Translations under genes and position numbers: made by a program
The notes under the pieces: model-generated
Database searches by the model: none
Seen by the model: only the letters and a program-made list of their open reading frames with translations
What the model was told of the DNA's origin: nothing
Assembly (NCBI RefSeq): GCF_900089775.1
Contig: NZ_FLOB01000006.1
Location: forward strand, 1 to 64,000
DNA: 64,000 nt
Direction: 5' to 3'
Source of the DNA: Marinomonas spartinae
Lineage (GTDB): Bacteria; Pseudomonadota; Gammaproteobacteria; Pseudomonadales; Marinomonadaceae
Shown here: piece after piece, positions 1-8,353 of the stretch
Position numbering within the stretch: position 1 is the stretch's first letter
How the letters are laid out: the number at the start of each line of letters is the position of its first letter

Positions 1-15
1 TCTCCACACCCACCA
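1..15 (+). tRNA. tRNA-Val 3' end (partial)
   Basis: These 15 bases, ending in CCA, match the last 15 bases of the complete tRNA-Val at 248-323. The following spacer up to the tRNA-Asp is also the same as the one after that gene. The rest of this tRNA lies outside the window to the left, so the array continues there. Confidence 0.8.
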
Positions 16-49
16 CTTATAAGACAGTGGTTAAACAGCTTATGACAAC

Positions 50-126
50 GGAGTGGTAGTTCAGTTGGTTAGAATACCTGCCTGTCACGCAGGGGGTCGC
101 GGGTTCGAGTCCCGTCCATTCCGCCA
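50..126 (+). tRNA. tRNA-Asp (GTC)
   Basis: A 77-nt cloverleaf with acceptor GGAGTGG pairing CCATTCC, a T arm containing GGTTCGAGTCC, and an encoded CCA end. The anticodon stem CCTGC/GCAGG holds GTC at 84-86, which reads Asp codons. It is identical to the copy at 358-434 and shares the same upstream spacer, so the pair arose by recent tandem duplication. Confidence 0.95.
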
Positions 127-155
127 TCTTTCGACAAGATGTAAAACTACGAGTC

Positions 156-231
156 GGGTGTGTAGCTCAGTTGGGATATTGATCTTAACAAGGCGCATAT
201 CAGTGGGAGTTCACGAACTCCACATCGAACA
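156..231 (+). pseudogene. decayed tRNA-Val-like copy
   Basis: The first 21 bases are identical to the start of tRNA-Val at 248 (acceptor 5' side, D arm). After that, similarity survives only in patches: CTTAACAAGGCG resembles the anticodon arm, and GGGAGTTC the T arm. The acceptor 3' strand no longer pairs with the 5' strand, and there is no CCA. The T-arm region instead forms a hairpin around ACG. It occupies the tRNA-Val slot between two tRNA-Asp genes, so it is probably a degenerate duplicate, not a functional tRNA. Confidence 0.6.
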
Positions 232-247
232 GATGTAAAATGTTATT

Positions 248-323
248 GGGTGTGTAGCTCAGTTGGGAGAGCGTCGCCCTTACAAGGCGAATGTCGGGAG
301 TTCGAACCTCTCCACACCCACCA
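248..323 (+). tRNA. tRNA-Val (TAC)
   Basis: A 76-nt cloverleaf with acceptor GGGTGTG pairing CACACCC, D arm GCTC/GAGC, anticodon TAC at 281-283 in a CGCC/GGCG stem, T arm with GTTCGAACC, and encoded CCA. It sits 34 bases upstream of a tRNA-Asp, as the partial copy at 1-15 does. Confidence 0.95.
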
Positions 324-357
324 CTTATAAGACAGTGGTTAAACAGCTTATGACAAC

Positions 358-434
358 GGAGTGGTAGTTCAGTTGGTTAGAATACCTGCCTGTCACGCAG
401 GGGGTCGCGGGTTCGAGTCCCGTCCATTCCGCCA
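358..434 (+). tRNA. tRNA-Asp (GTC), second copy
   Basis: Identical in sequence to tRNA-Asp at 50-126, including CCA. It is the last gene of the array: a run of seven T follows directly at 435, consistent with transcription ending here. Confidence 0.95.
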
Positions 435-831
435 TTTTTTTCTTAATAAAGAAAGACTCAATATATGACAAATAGCTTCTTAGTAGGCTGTTTGATTACT
501 TCCTGCCTCTAGTCATAGCAAGTCCTTCTATTTTTTAGCTTCCCTTCAGTATTGATTATCTATCCTCAATTATTTTTTATCAAATATTCTCTCTTGATAG
601 TATTTTTGCATTTTAGTGCGGTTTTTTGTGGCATGTAGCCTTCCTCCTGAGGCAATTTTTTTATTTCAGGCCGTGAGTGGGGACTATGAAATGTTTTTTG
701 TAAATATTCAAATAAAGTTGTGATGTCTACTGGTAATATCATAATGAGGAGTACTATACTCAAGGCTTATGGGATGATTTGTCAGATATCCCTAAAGATT
801 CACCAATAAAAATAAAAAAATGGAGCTTAAT
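435..831. other. intergenic, no supported gene
   Basis: AT-rich spacer between the tRNA array and the porin gene. On the minus strand an AGGAGG precedes an ATG at 634 that opens only 22 codons (to 566). I cannot support it as a gene. The porin ribosome-binding site GGAG is at 822-825. No mobile-element ends or integrase fragment were recognised here. Confidence 0.5.
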
Positions 832-2163
832 ATGACAACCTTTTCAACTCGTTCTTGCATTTTATTTAAAGCAAGTGTTGTCGCTTTGGCGGTAGCGTCG
901 GCTTCTAGCGCTTACTCAGCGGGATTTGCTTTAAATGATCATAGTACGACAGCATCAGGCAGCGCTATAGCTGGTGCTGCAGCTTCTGGTGAAGATATTT
1001 CTTTTAGTTACTGGAACCCAGCCCTTTTTCTGAATGCCAAGAAAAATACTTTTTATGTCTCTGGCGCGTATGTTATGCCAAAAATGGACGTGACGAATAT
1101 TTCAGCAAAGAATGCAATAGCTTTTGGGGGATCTCCCATAAGCGGATCAACAACCAATTCAGATTCCGTAGACAATGCCTTTATTCCCGCTTTCTATTAC
1201 GCGATGCCTTTGTCTGATGACACAGTCGGTGGGATTTCTTTGAATGCGCCTTTTGGGTTGTCTGGGGACTATGGTAATTCTTGGCCAGGTCGTTTCCATG
1301 CGACTGAAACATCTTTAAAAGACGTTGCCTTAGCTTTTTCCGTCGCTCATAGAGTAAATGATTGGTTTTCTGCTGGTGCCAGTGTGCAAGTTCATCGCGC
1401 TCATGTTGTGTTGGCCTCTGCTGTGGGAGCCGCTACACCTAATCCTGGAACAGAAGGACTGGGTAAGATTAAGGCTGCGGCCACCGGGTATGGGTTTAGT
1501 TTGGGTGTATTGATGGAGCCCATTAAGGGAACGCGTATTGGTATTGGATATCGAAGCAAGGTGAAATTTGATTTCAAAGGCGATGTGAAATACGACAATG
1601 TTGCGGGGGTAAACCAAGCCCTTGCCCAGAAAGGTTATCAGTTGGTTAATACCAGTGCTGAAGATAACCTTAAATTTCCTGATGTGTTAACCATCAGTTT
1701 GGATCAAGCTTTAACGAATAAATTGCGTCTTGGCTTAAGTGCGATACATACAGGTTGGAGTTCAATAAGTGACGGTTTAAATATTAAATTTGGCAGCAAG
1801 CAGCCGAACTCAGTCCTTACTTTTGGGTTTGATGATGAATGGATGTATTCAGCAGGCTTAACCTACGATTATTCAGAAGCTTGGACATTGCGTACTGGTA
1901 TTGCTATGGATAATAGCCCTGTGACAGATAAATACCGCTCAGCGAGAACACCTGATGGTGATCGTAAATGGTATTCTTTGGGAGCGACTTACCATATTGA
2001 TGATTCAAGTTCCGCTTCTTTTGCGTATACCTATGTTTCAATAGAAGATGTCAGCGTGAATCGTGATGGTAGTTTGCCGGAAGATGCGTCCAGAGGTACA
2101 TATAAAGCCGATTACGCTTCTTCAGCGAATGTGGTGTCATTGGCCTACACGAAATCCTTCTAG
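832..2163 (+). CDS. FadL/OmpP1/TodX-family outer membrane porin
   Basis: An outer-membrane beta-barrel of the long-chain fatty acid / aromatic hydrocarbon uptake family. The start at 832 is preferred over the ATG at 820 because GGAG lies 6 bases before it; this gives 443 residues, the usual FadL length. A signal peptide is visible (FKASVVALAVASASSAYSA), with cleavage likely before GFALND, the typical FadL mature start. The plug-region NPA motif (YWNPALF) follows. The protein ends in aromatic KSF, as outer-membrane barrels do. FadL-type porins import hydrophobic substrates, fitting the aromatic-acid pathways downstream, but the gene stands alone and the substrate is unknown. A strong terminator follows. 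Confidence 0.85.
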   Translation: MTTFSTRSCILFKASVVALAVASASSAYSAGFALNDHSTTASGSAIAGAAASGEDISFSYWNPALFLNAKKNTFYVSGAYVMPKMDVTNISAKNAIAFGGSPISGSTTNSDSVDNAFIPAFYYAMPLSDDTVGGISLNAPFGLSGDYGNSWPGRFHATETSLKDVALAFSVAHRVNDWFSAGASVQVHRAHVVLASAVGAATPNPGTEGLGKIKAAATGYGFSLGVLMEPIKGTRIGIGYRSKVKFDFKGDVKYDNVAGVNQALAQKGYQLVNTSAEDNLKFPDVLTISLDQALTNKLRLGLSAIHTGWSSISDGLNIKFGSKQPNSVLTFGFDDEWMYSAGLTYDYSEAWTLRTGIAMDNSPVTDKYRSARTPDGDRKWYSLGATYHIDDSSSASFAYTYVSIEDVSVNRDGSLPEDASRGTYKADYASSANVVSLAYTKSF

Positions 2164-2230
2164 GTTTTAGGTAATCGTATTGCCGTTAGATACGAGTGCT
2201 GGCATGTTGAGAAGTGAAATAATGGTTAAA

Positions 2231-2260
2231 GCCTGGGCAATAATTGCTCAGGCTTTTTTT
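2231..2260 (+). terminator. rho-independent terminator after the FadL-type gene
   Basis: A stem GCCTGGGCAA/TTGCTCAGGC (one G-T pair) with a 3-base loop is followed by seven T. It lies 68 bases past the porin stop codon. Confidence 0.85.
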
Positions 2261-2330
2261 GTTTCTCTTGGAGAATCAAGATGATGTTATATCCACACAT
2301 TTCCATATGGAGAATTTTGGTTTGTCTGGG

Positions 2331-4619
2331 CTAGCGTACCAGTCTCAAGTGTTTTGCTTTGGCGTGGTTATCTTTAGTCCACTCTGTCATAGGAGCGGGT
2401 TTACCAAAATAGTAGCCTTGCATGATATGACAGCCCAAGTCGATCAGTGTATCGGCTTGTTCTTTACTTTCTATACCTTCAGCGATGACTTTCATATTAA
2501 GTGATTGAGCAAGCTGAATGGTTGACTTAACAATATCTAGGTGGCGTTGGTCGTCAGGTAAAGGAGAGATAAAACGTCGGTCTATTTTCAAAATTTTTGC
2601 GGGAATATCGATTAATTGTCCTAATGAAGCCAAGCCCGTGCCAAAATCATCAATGGCAATAATAAAACCATACTGCGATAGTGCCTTGAGACGTTTATGG
2701 ACAATCGGGTGGGTCATGACGGAACTGGTTTCTGTAATTTCCAATTCAAGCATTTTACCTAACCAAGGATGGTCTGCAGATAATGACATTAGATGAGCAA
2801 AAAATACATCGTTCATCAACTCTTGGCCTGCTAAATTGAAAGCAACAGGTGTATAAATTTTTTCTTTGTGCCACTCGGATAAAATTGGGATGAGAGAACG
2901 AAGTAAGTTTTCTGCAAGTGTGGGTAAAAGCCCCAGCTTTTCTGCTAAATAGATAAATGCCATAGGAGAAACAAAGGAACCATCTGCTTTCTGCCAGCGA
3001 GCAAGGGCTTCAAAGGAGCAGATATAGCCATCCCGCCCAACTTGAGGTTGTAACCATAAAACAATGTTGTTGCATTTTATGGCGTTGCTTAATTCAAGCC
3101 CAAGCTGATGTTCTTCTACCAATTTGTCTTCAAGCTGGTTGTTGTAATAAGAAATACGTTCCGCGCTCGATGAGTATTCCAAAGCCATTTCGCAGCGATC
3201 AAGCAATTCTTCTGCACTGTTTCCATCTGTTTGATAATAAGAAACACCGACTTGATAGTCCATATTTAATAGATTGCCATCCATTTTTATTTGATCGGGT
3301 AGAGTGGATTGAATCAGGGCAGATAGATTTCGTTTAATTAAGTAGGTTTGCCCAAGGGGGACAAAACAGGCAAACTTCACCCCTCGTAGGCGGCAGATAA
3401 AGGTTTGATCGGATAGCTTATTTTTAAGGATTTTGGCGAAACTTAAGATGAGTCGATTGGCGTTGTCTTTTCCGTATTGTTTATTGAGCAATTTAAACTG
3501 GCTAATGCGAATAATGATCATAGCGCCAGAATAATGAGCCCTTTCGAATGCTAGCTTGTTATTTACCTGCTGACAAAAGTGTTTCACGTTTGGTAACAAA
3601 GTGAGTACATCAAAATTTGTTAATCGGGAATTGGTTTGTTGGGAGTTTTCCAGTTGCTGTTTTAAAGCTTTGATCTGCGAAATATCCTGTAAATGCAAGA
3701 TATAATGTCCATGATTCGTCAGGCTGACTCTATGCATTTCAATCAATGTATTAGGATTCGTTTTCAGTGAACATTCTCTAGTGTTCGAATGCCAAAAGTA
3801 ACGCTCAGAACGTTCTTCGGTGGGGGTCAGCCAGTGTTGTACCTGACTGTTTTCTATTTTGTTTTGCAGGCTTTCTGAGTTGGAAAGTAGCTGTCTAGCC
3901 AGCCCATTCACCTTTAGAATTTTTCCTGCCTTATTGCAGAGCATGGTTGGTGTGCCTGTATGCTCGAAAATTTCTTCATATAAGGTGTTGTTTCGATTGA
4001 GTCTGCGATACAAAGATTCTAAATGCGTGGTATTGCTTTCGAGTGTATAAATCATCCGCGATACAGCAAACGGTAGACCAAAGTTTAAGGTTGCAAACGT
4101 GAGCAACTGAAAATAAAACGAAGTAAACTCAGGCAGCATGTCATCATTAATCTGTTCCAAAGAATGTGACATGTGTACAACAAGGTAAAAGGAGCCAATA
4201 TTGGCAATGCTGATGGACAAGGTCGTGCGAAAATTAAAGAATAAACGGGCTATTAGGGGTAAAGAATACAGCGATAGTAGTCCATATTTTATGGCGTTAG
4301 TGTTAGTTGTTGTGGTAATAAGCAAAATGCCAGTGGTCATCATGACGATTAAAAAAAGCACTGAAACAGTAAAAGTATAGCGCCGACAATATACTAGCAA
4401 CCCAATTAAGATGGCTACGTAGCCGCTATTGATGGTAAGGAAAAACGCTTTTCCCTCAAATGCGGGAATAAGCAGACTGTTTATTTCAACGAACATGAAC
4501 ACTAATAGTGTCACAACGATCAGAATTTTAAGGGCACTTTGCTGAAACGTGATCTTGCTGTGCTGATGTTGTCTTTCGGGTTCAATCAGAAAAAAAGCTT
4601 TCAAAAAGTCAATTAACAT
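2331..4619 (-). CDS. membrane-bound EAL phosphodiesterase with PAS and degenerate GGDEF domains
   Basis: A cyclic-di-GMP signalling protein of 762 residues. Residues about 27-200 form several hydrophobic membrane segments. A PAS-like region (about 215-330) follows, then a GGDEF domain (about 335-490) whose signature is RGVKF in place of GGDEF, so it should not make c-di-GMP. The C-terminal EAL domain looks catalytically complete: EALARW near residue 534, the N of FNLAGQEL, the E residues of ELEITE, DDFGTG near 654, the K of KIDRRF, and AEGIE. The expected activity is hydrolysis of c-di-GMP to pGpG at the inner membrane, with the degenerate GGDEF possibly sensing GTP. It faces the porin gene tail to tail and appears monocistronic. 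The signal sensed is unknown. Confidence 0.88.
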   Translation of the reverse strand: MLIDFLKAFFLIEPERQHQHSKITFQQSALKILIVVTLLVFMFVEINSLLIPAFEGKAFFLTINSGYVAILIGLLVYCRRYTFTVSVLFLIVMMTTGILLITTTTNTNAIKYGLLSLYSLPLIARLFFNFRTTLSISIANIGSFYLVVHMSHSLEQINDDMLPEFTSFYFQLLTFATLNFGLPFAVSRMIYTLESNTTHLESLYRRLNRNNTLYEEIFEHTGTPTMLCNKAGKILKVNGLARQLLSNSESLQNKIENSQVQHWLTPTEERSERYFWHSNTRECSLKTNPNTLIEMHRVSLTNHGHYILHLQDISQIKALKQQLENSQQTNSRLTNFDVLTLLPNVKHFCQQVNNKLAFERAHYSGAMIIIRISQFKLLNKQYGKDNANRLILSFAKILKNKLSDQTFICRLRGVKFACFVPLGQTYLIKRNLSALIQSTLPDQIKMDGNLLNMDYQVGVSYYQTDGNSAEELLDRCEMALEYSSSAERISYYNNQLEDKLVEEHQLGLELSNAIKCNNIVLWLQPQVGRDGYICSFEALARWQKADGSFVSPMAFIYLAEKLGLLPTLAENLLRSLIPILSEWHKEKIYTPVAFNLAGQELMNDVFFAHLMSLSADHPWLGKMLELEITETSSVMTHPIVHKRLKALSQYGFIIAIDDFGTGLASLGQLIDIPAKILKIDRRFISPLPDDQRHLDIVKSTIQLAQSLNMKVIAEGIESKEQADTLIDLGCHIMQGYYFGKPAPMTEWTKDNHAKAKHLRLVR

Positions 4620-4807
4620 CGATTAACTTCATATACAGATGGAAGGAGTCTCTAAATACTACCAGAGGCTACCGAAAAAAGAGCCTAATGACTATCATGT
4701 TTTTTTATTTATAACAGTATTTTTCAGAAATGATGGCTATTATGAGTGATATTTTCCCTATGAGAATCGTTTCAGAAGAAGTGCCTTTAGGGTTGCTACT
4801 TAAAAGG

Positions 4808-4835
4808 AACAGCTATTGCTCTGTCAATAGCTGTT
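4808..4835. repeat. perfect 11-bp inverted repeat
   Basis: AACAGCTATTG and CAATAGCTGTT are separated by 6 bases. The sequence lies between the promoter side of the EAL gene and the end of the gene at 4962. There is no clear U tract on the plus strand; on the minus strand CCTTTT follows the stem, so it could back up the terminator at 4901-4930. Confidence 0.5.
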
Positions 4836-4900
4836 CTTACCTATTGGCTAGCGTCAGTATCATAAGAGTCTGTGGTTGGGGGCGGGGGAAATAAATATAA

Positions 4901-4930
4901 CAAGAGAGGGCTTGGGAAAGCCCTCTCTTG
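4901..4930 (-). terminator. terminator of the LexA-controlled gene
   Basis: A perfect 13-bp stem (CAAGAGAGGGCTT/AAGCCCTCTCTTG) with a 4-base loop sits 31 bases beyond the stop codon of the leftward gene at 4962. The U tract read on the minus strand is interrupted (TTATATTTATTT), so termination may be partial. Confidence 0.65.
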
Positions 4931-4961
4931 TGTGGTGATCATCGCCGTGAGAAAAGAGACT

Positions 4962-5546
4962 TTATTGGTCGCATTGGGTGTGAAAGTTGTTCGTCATTAG
5001 GTTTTTCATATCATAAGAACAGGCATTTTCACGTATAAGGTCTTTTCCTTCCCAAGAGACGTTCATAGACGAAGGGACTTGATGTCGATAACTTGGAATA
5101 AAACGATATGCGGCAATGACATCAACACTTGAGTGAGGCCCAACTTGTACACTTTGGCCAATGAGTCGTTGGCGTGTATCTGCATTATATAAAGTGTAAT
5201 CCGTTGTGTATTCTCGAGTGCCATTGCGGTGATTAAAATTGAGCCAGATTTTGCGGTAGGTTTGTGGTTGAGAGGTCGGATTATTTAAACGCAGTCGTGT
5301 ATAAATAATCTGTGATGTAGCAAAACTAGGTCGGATCTCTTGGGCGACTTTTACATAGCTCATATCCTGGGTTTGCCAAGGCATGTTTGCACCAAAGGAA
5401 GCTTCGACAATCTCAATATTTTGGTGTTGAAACTGTTCATGAAGATAAGAGATTAGGTCCTTTGTCGGTGCATAGAGCGCAAGTAGAGCTAAAGTGCCAA
5501 TGATAAGCTGATTAAAGTAGCGTCTTGGTTTTGTAATGCCAATCAT
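4962..5546 (-). CDS. unknown membrane-anchored protein under LexA-type control
   Basis: I do not recognise the family. The start is placed at the ATG 5546 (194 residues), because GAGG lies 8 bases upstream; the in-frame GTG at 5552 sits too close to that site. One hydrophobic segment (about residues 12-25, LIIGTLALLALYA) near the N terminus would anchor or export the rest. The remaining 165 residues look like a beta-rich extracytoplasmic domain, with two cysteines near the C terminus (NACSYD and HTQCDQ) that could form a disulfide. The gene is monocistronic, with a terminator at 4901-4930. Its promoter carries two overlapping LexA boxes directly at the start point, so it should be induced by DNA damage. 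SOS-induced membrane proteins include division inhibitors and bacteriocin-related products, but nothing here shows which applies. Confidence 0.75.
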   Translation of the reverse strand: MIGITKPRRYFNQLIIGTLALLALYAPTKDLISYLHEQFQHQNIEIVEASFGANMPWQTQDMSYVKVAQEIRPSFATSQIIYTRLRLNNPTSQPQTYRKIWLNFNHRNGTREYTTDYTLYNADTRQRLIGQSVQVGPHSSVDVIAAYRFIPSYRHQVPSSMNVSWEGKDLIRENACSYDMKNLMTNNFHTQCDQ

Positions 5547-5570
5547 ATCCACAACCTCAAGAAGTCAATT

Positions 5571-5590
5571 TACTGTTTGTTTGTACAGTA
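5571..5590 (-). promoter_or_regulatory. LexA box, proximal
   Basis: TACTGTTTGTTTGTACAGTA fits the gammaproteobacterial SOS box CTGT-N8-ACAG with the flanking TA on both sides. It shares its last two bases with the second box at 5589-5608. It lies about 25 bases upstream of the start codon at 5546. Confidence 0.8.
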
Positions 5591-5608
5591 CTGTATATAA
5601 AAACAGTA
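5589..5608 (-). promoter_or_regulatory. LexA box, distal
   Basis: TACTGTATATAAAAACAGTA differs from the ideal TACTG(TA)5CAGTA at only two central bases. Together with 5571-5590 it forms a tandem pair covering the predicted transcription start, an arrangement known from tightly repressed SOS genes such as colicin genes. Confidence 0.88.
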
Positions 5609-5612
5609 AAGA

Positions 5613-5641
5613 TGTATACTATTAAGTGATATTTCGTTCAA
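5613..5641 (-). promoter_or_regulatory. sigma70-type promoter of the LexA-controlled gene
   Basis: Read on the minus strand: -35 TTGAAC (5641-5636), a 17-base spacer, and -10 TATACA (5618-5613). The predicted start point near 5606 falls inside the distal LexA box, so LexA would block initiation. The rest of the gap to 5913 shows nothing further that I recognise. Confidence 0.6.
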
Positions 5642-5913
5642 ATTTTATGCGAACCATTGAAATCCCCTTGATAAATCAAGAGAAATAAAATTACTTAAAA
5701 TAATGTTTGATTTTAAGTAACTTGTTGAATATAAAAAGTTTATTGATGATTCCCACAGCCTTCTTCACGGATTCTGTGGACAATATAAATGGACTGGTTC
5801 GTTTACCATTCTATGGTTAGGAAAAGAGCAATTTTCTCTCGAAATACAGATTTAATGGCAATATTAAGGCCAATCTTTATAATGCAGGCCAACAAAAATG
5901 AGAGAGGCTAAGT

Positions 5914-7092
5914 GTGGATAAACGTGATGTAGTGATCATTGGGGCGGGAGCATCTGGGTTGATGTGTGCCGCGACGGCGGCGTACCGAGGTAAGCGAGTA
6001 TTAGTGCTGGATCATGCCAATAAAGCAGGGAAAAAAATCCTTATGTCAGGCGGTGGTCGTTGTAACTTTAGTAATATGGATGCCGCTCCCAAACACTTCT
6101 TGTCCGACAATCCACATTTTTGTATTTCGGCGTTACGTCGGTTTTCTTCTCAAGACTTTGTTGACTTGGTTGACCGTCATGGTCTGGACTATGTAGAAAA
6201 AGCCCCAGGGCAATTATTCTGTGAACATTCTGCTAAAGACTTGCTCGAAATCTTACTGACAGAGATTGAATGGTCTGGTGCAGAAATTCAGCTCAATACC
6301 AAAATCCATCATATTGATTTTCATGACGGACATACGATACTCAAAACCAGTCAAGGTGATATCACGTGTGACTCTTTGGTTATCGCGACGGGTGGCCTGT
6401 CCATTCCCACTATGGGGGCAACCGGATTTGGCTACGAGATTGCCAAACAAGTTGGTCATGATATTCTGCCCACTAGAGCCAGTTTAGTGCCAATAACCGT
6501 ACAGCCAGAGCGCAAAGCACAATTTGCTGAATTGTCTGGTATTGCCTGTGATGTCTCGGCCACTGCCAATGGTGTCAGCTTTCAAGAACCTATGTTATTC
6601 ACTCATCGCGGTGTGAGTGGCCCATCGATTCTACAAATTACCAACTTCTGGCAACCCGGCGAGGCGTTAAGCATTAATATTGCTCCAAGCTTGTCGTTTG
6701 ATGACTTGCTCGCTGTCCGCCAAAATACACCAAAGAAAAGCTACGAAGGCGTTTTATCGAACTTATTACCAAAACGTTTAGTGGAGTTGATTAAAGCTGA
6801 ATTTCCTTGGTTGAATGAACGCAGCGCGCAAACTTCCAATGATCAAATCGACAGTTTATTCGAGTATCTGGCAAACTTTGATATTGCACCCAATGGTACA
6901 GAAGGCTACCGCACTGCCGAAGTGACTCTGGGTGGTGTGAACACTAATGAGGTTTCATCCAAAACCTTTGAGTCACAAAAACAAAAAGGGCTTTATTTTA
7001 TAGGGGAAGTGCTCGACGTTACAGGCTGGCTGGGTGGTTACAATTTCCAGTGGGCTTGGGCGAGTGGTTATTGCGCGGGACAGTATGTTTGA
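5914..7092 (+). CDS. HI0933/YhiN (BaiN-like) family FAD-dependent flavoprotein
   Basis: A 392-residue flavoprotein, the usual length of the family. It starts at a GTG, with GAGAGG five bases upstream. The N-terminal dinucleotide-binding motif (IIGAGASGLMCAA) is followed by the family signature SGGGRCNFSN. A second conserved block near residue 155 (VIATGGLSIP) and the C-terminal block GEVLDVTGWLGGYN complete the FAD site. Members are cytoplasmic NAD(P)H/FAD oxidoreductases; a clostridial homologue acts on bile acids, but the role in marine bacteria is not established. The gene stands alone, divergent from the LexA-controlled gene 360 bases away, and has no SOS box of its own. Confidence 0.85.
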   Translation: MDKRDVVIIGAGASGLMCAATAAYRGKRVLVLDHANKAGKKILMSGGGRCNFSNMDAAPKHFLSDNPHFCISALRRFSSQDFVDLVDRHGLDYVEKAPGQLFCEHSAKDLLEILLTEIEWSGAEIQLNTKIHHIDFHDGHTILKTSQGDITCDSLVIATGGLSIPTMGATGFGYEIAKQVGHDILPTRASLVPITVQPERKAQFAELSGIACDVSATANGVSFQEPMLFTHRGVSGPSILQITNFWQPGEALSINIAPSLSFDDLLAVRQNTPKKSYEGVLSNLLPKRLVELIKAEFPWLNERSAQTSNDQIDSLFEYLANFDIAPNGTEGYRTAEVTLGGVNTNEVSSKTFESQKQKGLYFIGEVLDVTGWLGGYNFQWAWASGYCAGQYV

Positions 7093-7323
7093 CTCGTCTT
7101 ATGACAATCCCCAGTGAGATATCGGCCATAGGCATTTTTGCCAAGTATAACTAGATAATAAGAAAAATTTTATCTAATTGATATATAAACATATTACTTT
7201 ATTTTTGGTGTGTCCTGTCTGTCTTTAAATCTCTTTAGTTCGAAACGATCTTTATTTCATTTTTAATATTCTTTTGGTTTATATATAATCCACAGCCAAT
7301 TCTTAATTATCTGGAGAGCGTCC

Positions 7324-8343
7324 ATGCGTCGATTAGTGACTCTGATTGCTTTGGTGTTATGTGGCTGGAGTAGTTTGGTGTCCGCTGCTAACAAGCCCCT
7401 TGAAATTGGCTATATGCCCATTATTCCGGTTTCCCAAGCGTTTGTTGTTTTGGAGAGTGGTGCCCTAAAGAAGGCTGGTGTTAGTGACCCTAAGTTATAT
7501 CAATTTCAAAACGGTCCTGCGATTGTACAGGCATTGTTGGCTGGACAGTTGGACGTCGCGTATCTTGGTATTGGGCCTGCGATGGTTGCACGCGCCAAAG
7601 GGGCGGATATCAAAGTAGTTGCTTCCGACATTGTTGAGCAGATCAGCATGGTGGCTTTAGGCAAGTTAGCCCCTTATTTTAAAAACGGTGATGCCAAAAC
7701 GGCGTTTGCTCGTTTCAAGGCAGCGACTGGGCGTAAAGCGGTCATTTCCACTTTTCCTAGAGGGTCTGTACCAGAAACTGTGTTGCAGTACTGGTTGCAA
7801 AAACAGTTGGGTATGAGTCGTAATGAGATCAAAGCCAACATCGATATTATTTACCAAGGCGCTGCTCAGGTTCAACAGTCGCTGATGACAGATGCGGTAG
7901 ATGGCGCGGCGATTTTAGAGCCCGTGGTTAGCATCGTACTTGATCGTAGGCATGATGCGAAAGTTGTGGCGTCTGGCTCTGCTATGTTCCCTCATCAGCC
8001 TGGAGCCGTATTGGTTGTGCGTGAATCTTTGATTAAGCAGCACCCTGAAGTGGTGAAGGCTTTGGTGAAAGCACATATTGCGGCAACTAACGAATTACGT
8101 AACCACCCAGAAAAGGCTGAAAAAGCCGTTGGCAAATATGTTGGTGGTGGGCGTTTACCGGCAAACATTGTGTTAACTGCTTTAAAGAACTCTGCGGATC
8201 ATTTCCAAGCCGACCCAAATACCATCATTGATGGCACTCGTACCATGCGTGATTTTCAAGCCAGTCAAGGCACGCTTAAGGCGAATTTGAATCTTAAAAC
8301 CTTGTTTGATGTTAGCTTCTATAATGAGTTAACTAAGGAGTAA
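7324..8343 (+). CDS. NitT/TauT-family ABC transporter substrate-binding protein
   Basis: A 339-residue periplasmic binding protein with a signal peptide (RRLVTLIALVLCGWSSLVSA, cleavage before AN). It is of the nitrate/sulfonate/taurine type: the early block IGYMPIIPVSQAF, then GPAIVQALLAGQLDVAYLG, where the ligand site is normally formed. A GGAG (7313-7316) lies 7 bases upstream of the start. It is the first gene of a three-part importer followed by permease and ATPase. The substrate could be a sulfonate, nitrate-like anion or organic anion; the sequence does not settle this. Confidence 0.85.
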   Translation: MRRLVTLIALVLCGWSSLVSAANKPLEIGYMPIIPVSQAFVVLESGALKKAGVSDPKLYQFQNGPAIVQALLAGQLDVAYLGIGPAMVARAKGADIKVVASDIVEQISMVALGKLAPYFKNGDAKTAFARFKAATGRKAVISTFPRGSVPETVLQYWLQKQLGMSRNEIKANIDIIYQGAAQVQQSLMTDAVDGAAILEPVVSIVLDRRHDAKVVASGSAMFPHQPGAVLVVRESLIKQHPEVVKALVKAHIAATNELRNHPEKAEKAVGKYVGGGRLPANIVLTALKNSADHFQADPNTIIDGTRTMRDFQASQGTLKANLNLKTLFDVSFYNELTKE

Positions 8344-8353
8344 TGGTCCCCTC

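Larger units (their letters stand above)
1..434 (+). repeat. tandem duplication of tRNA-Val/tRNA-Asp unit
   Basis: Bases 1-126 and 309-434 are the same sequence (tRNA-Val end, 34-bp spacer, tRNA-Asp) at a period of 308 bp. The material between them holds the decayed Val copy and the intact tRNA-Val. Confidence 0.85.

Noticed and set aside
53..238. 61-codon frame over the tRNA genes
   Set aside because: It is simply a reading of tRNA-Asp and the decayed tRNA-Val.
566..634. 22-codon peptide with a good AGGAGG site on the minus strand
   Set aside because: Too short to judge, and surrounded by AT-rich sequence with many chance frames; no conservation evidence available here.
2331..4619. active diguanylate cyclase in the GGDEF/EAL protein
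   Set aside because: The signature residues read RGVKF, lacking the acidic pair needed for catalysis; only the EAL half looks active.
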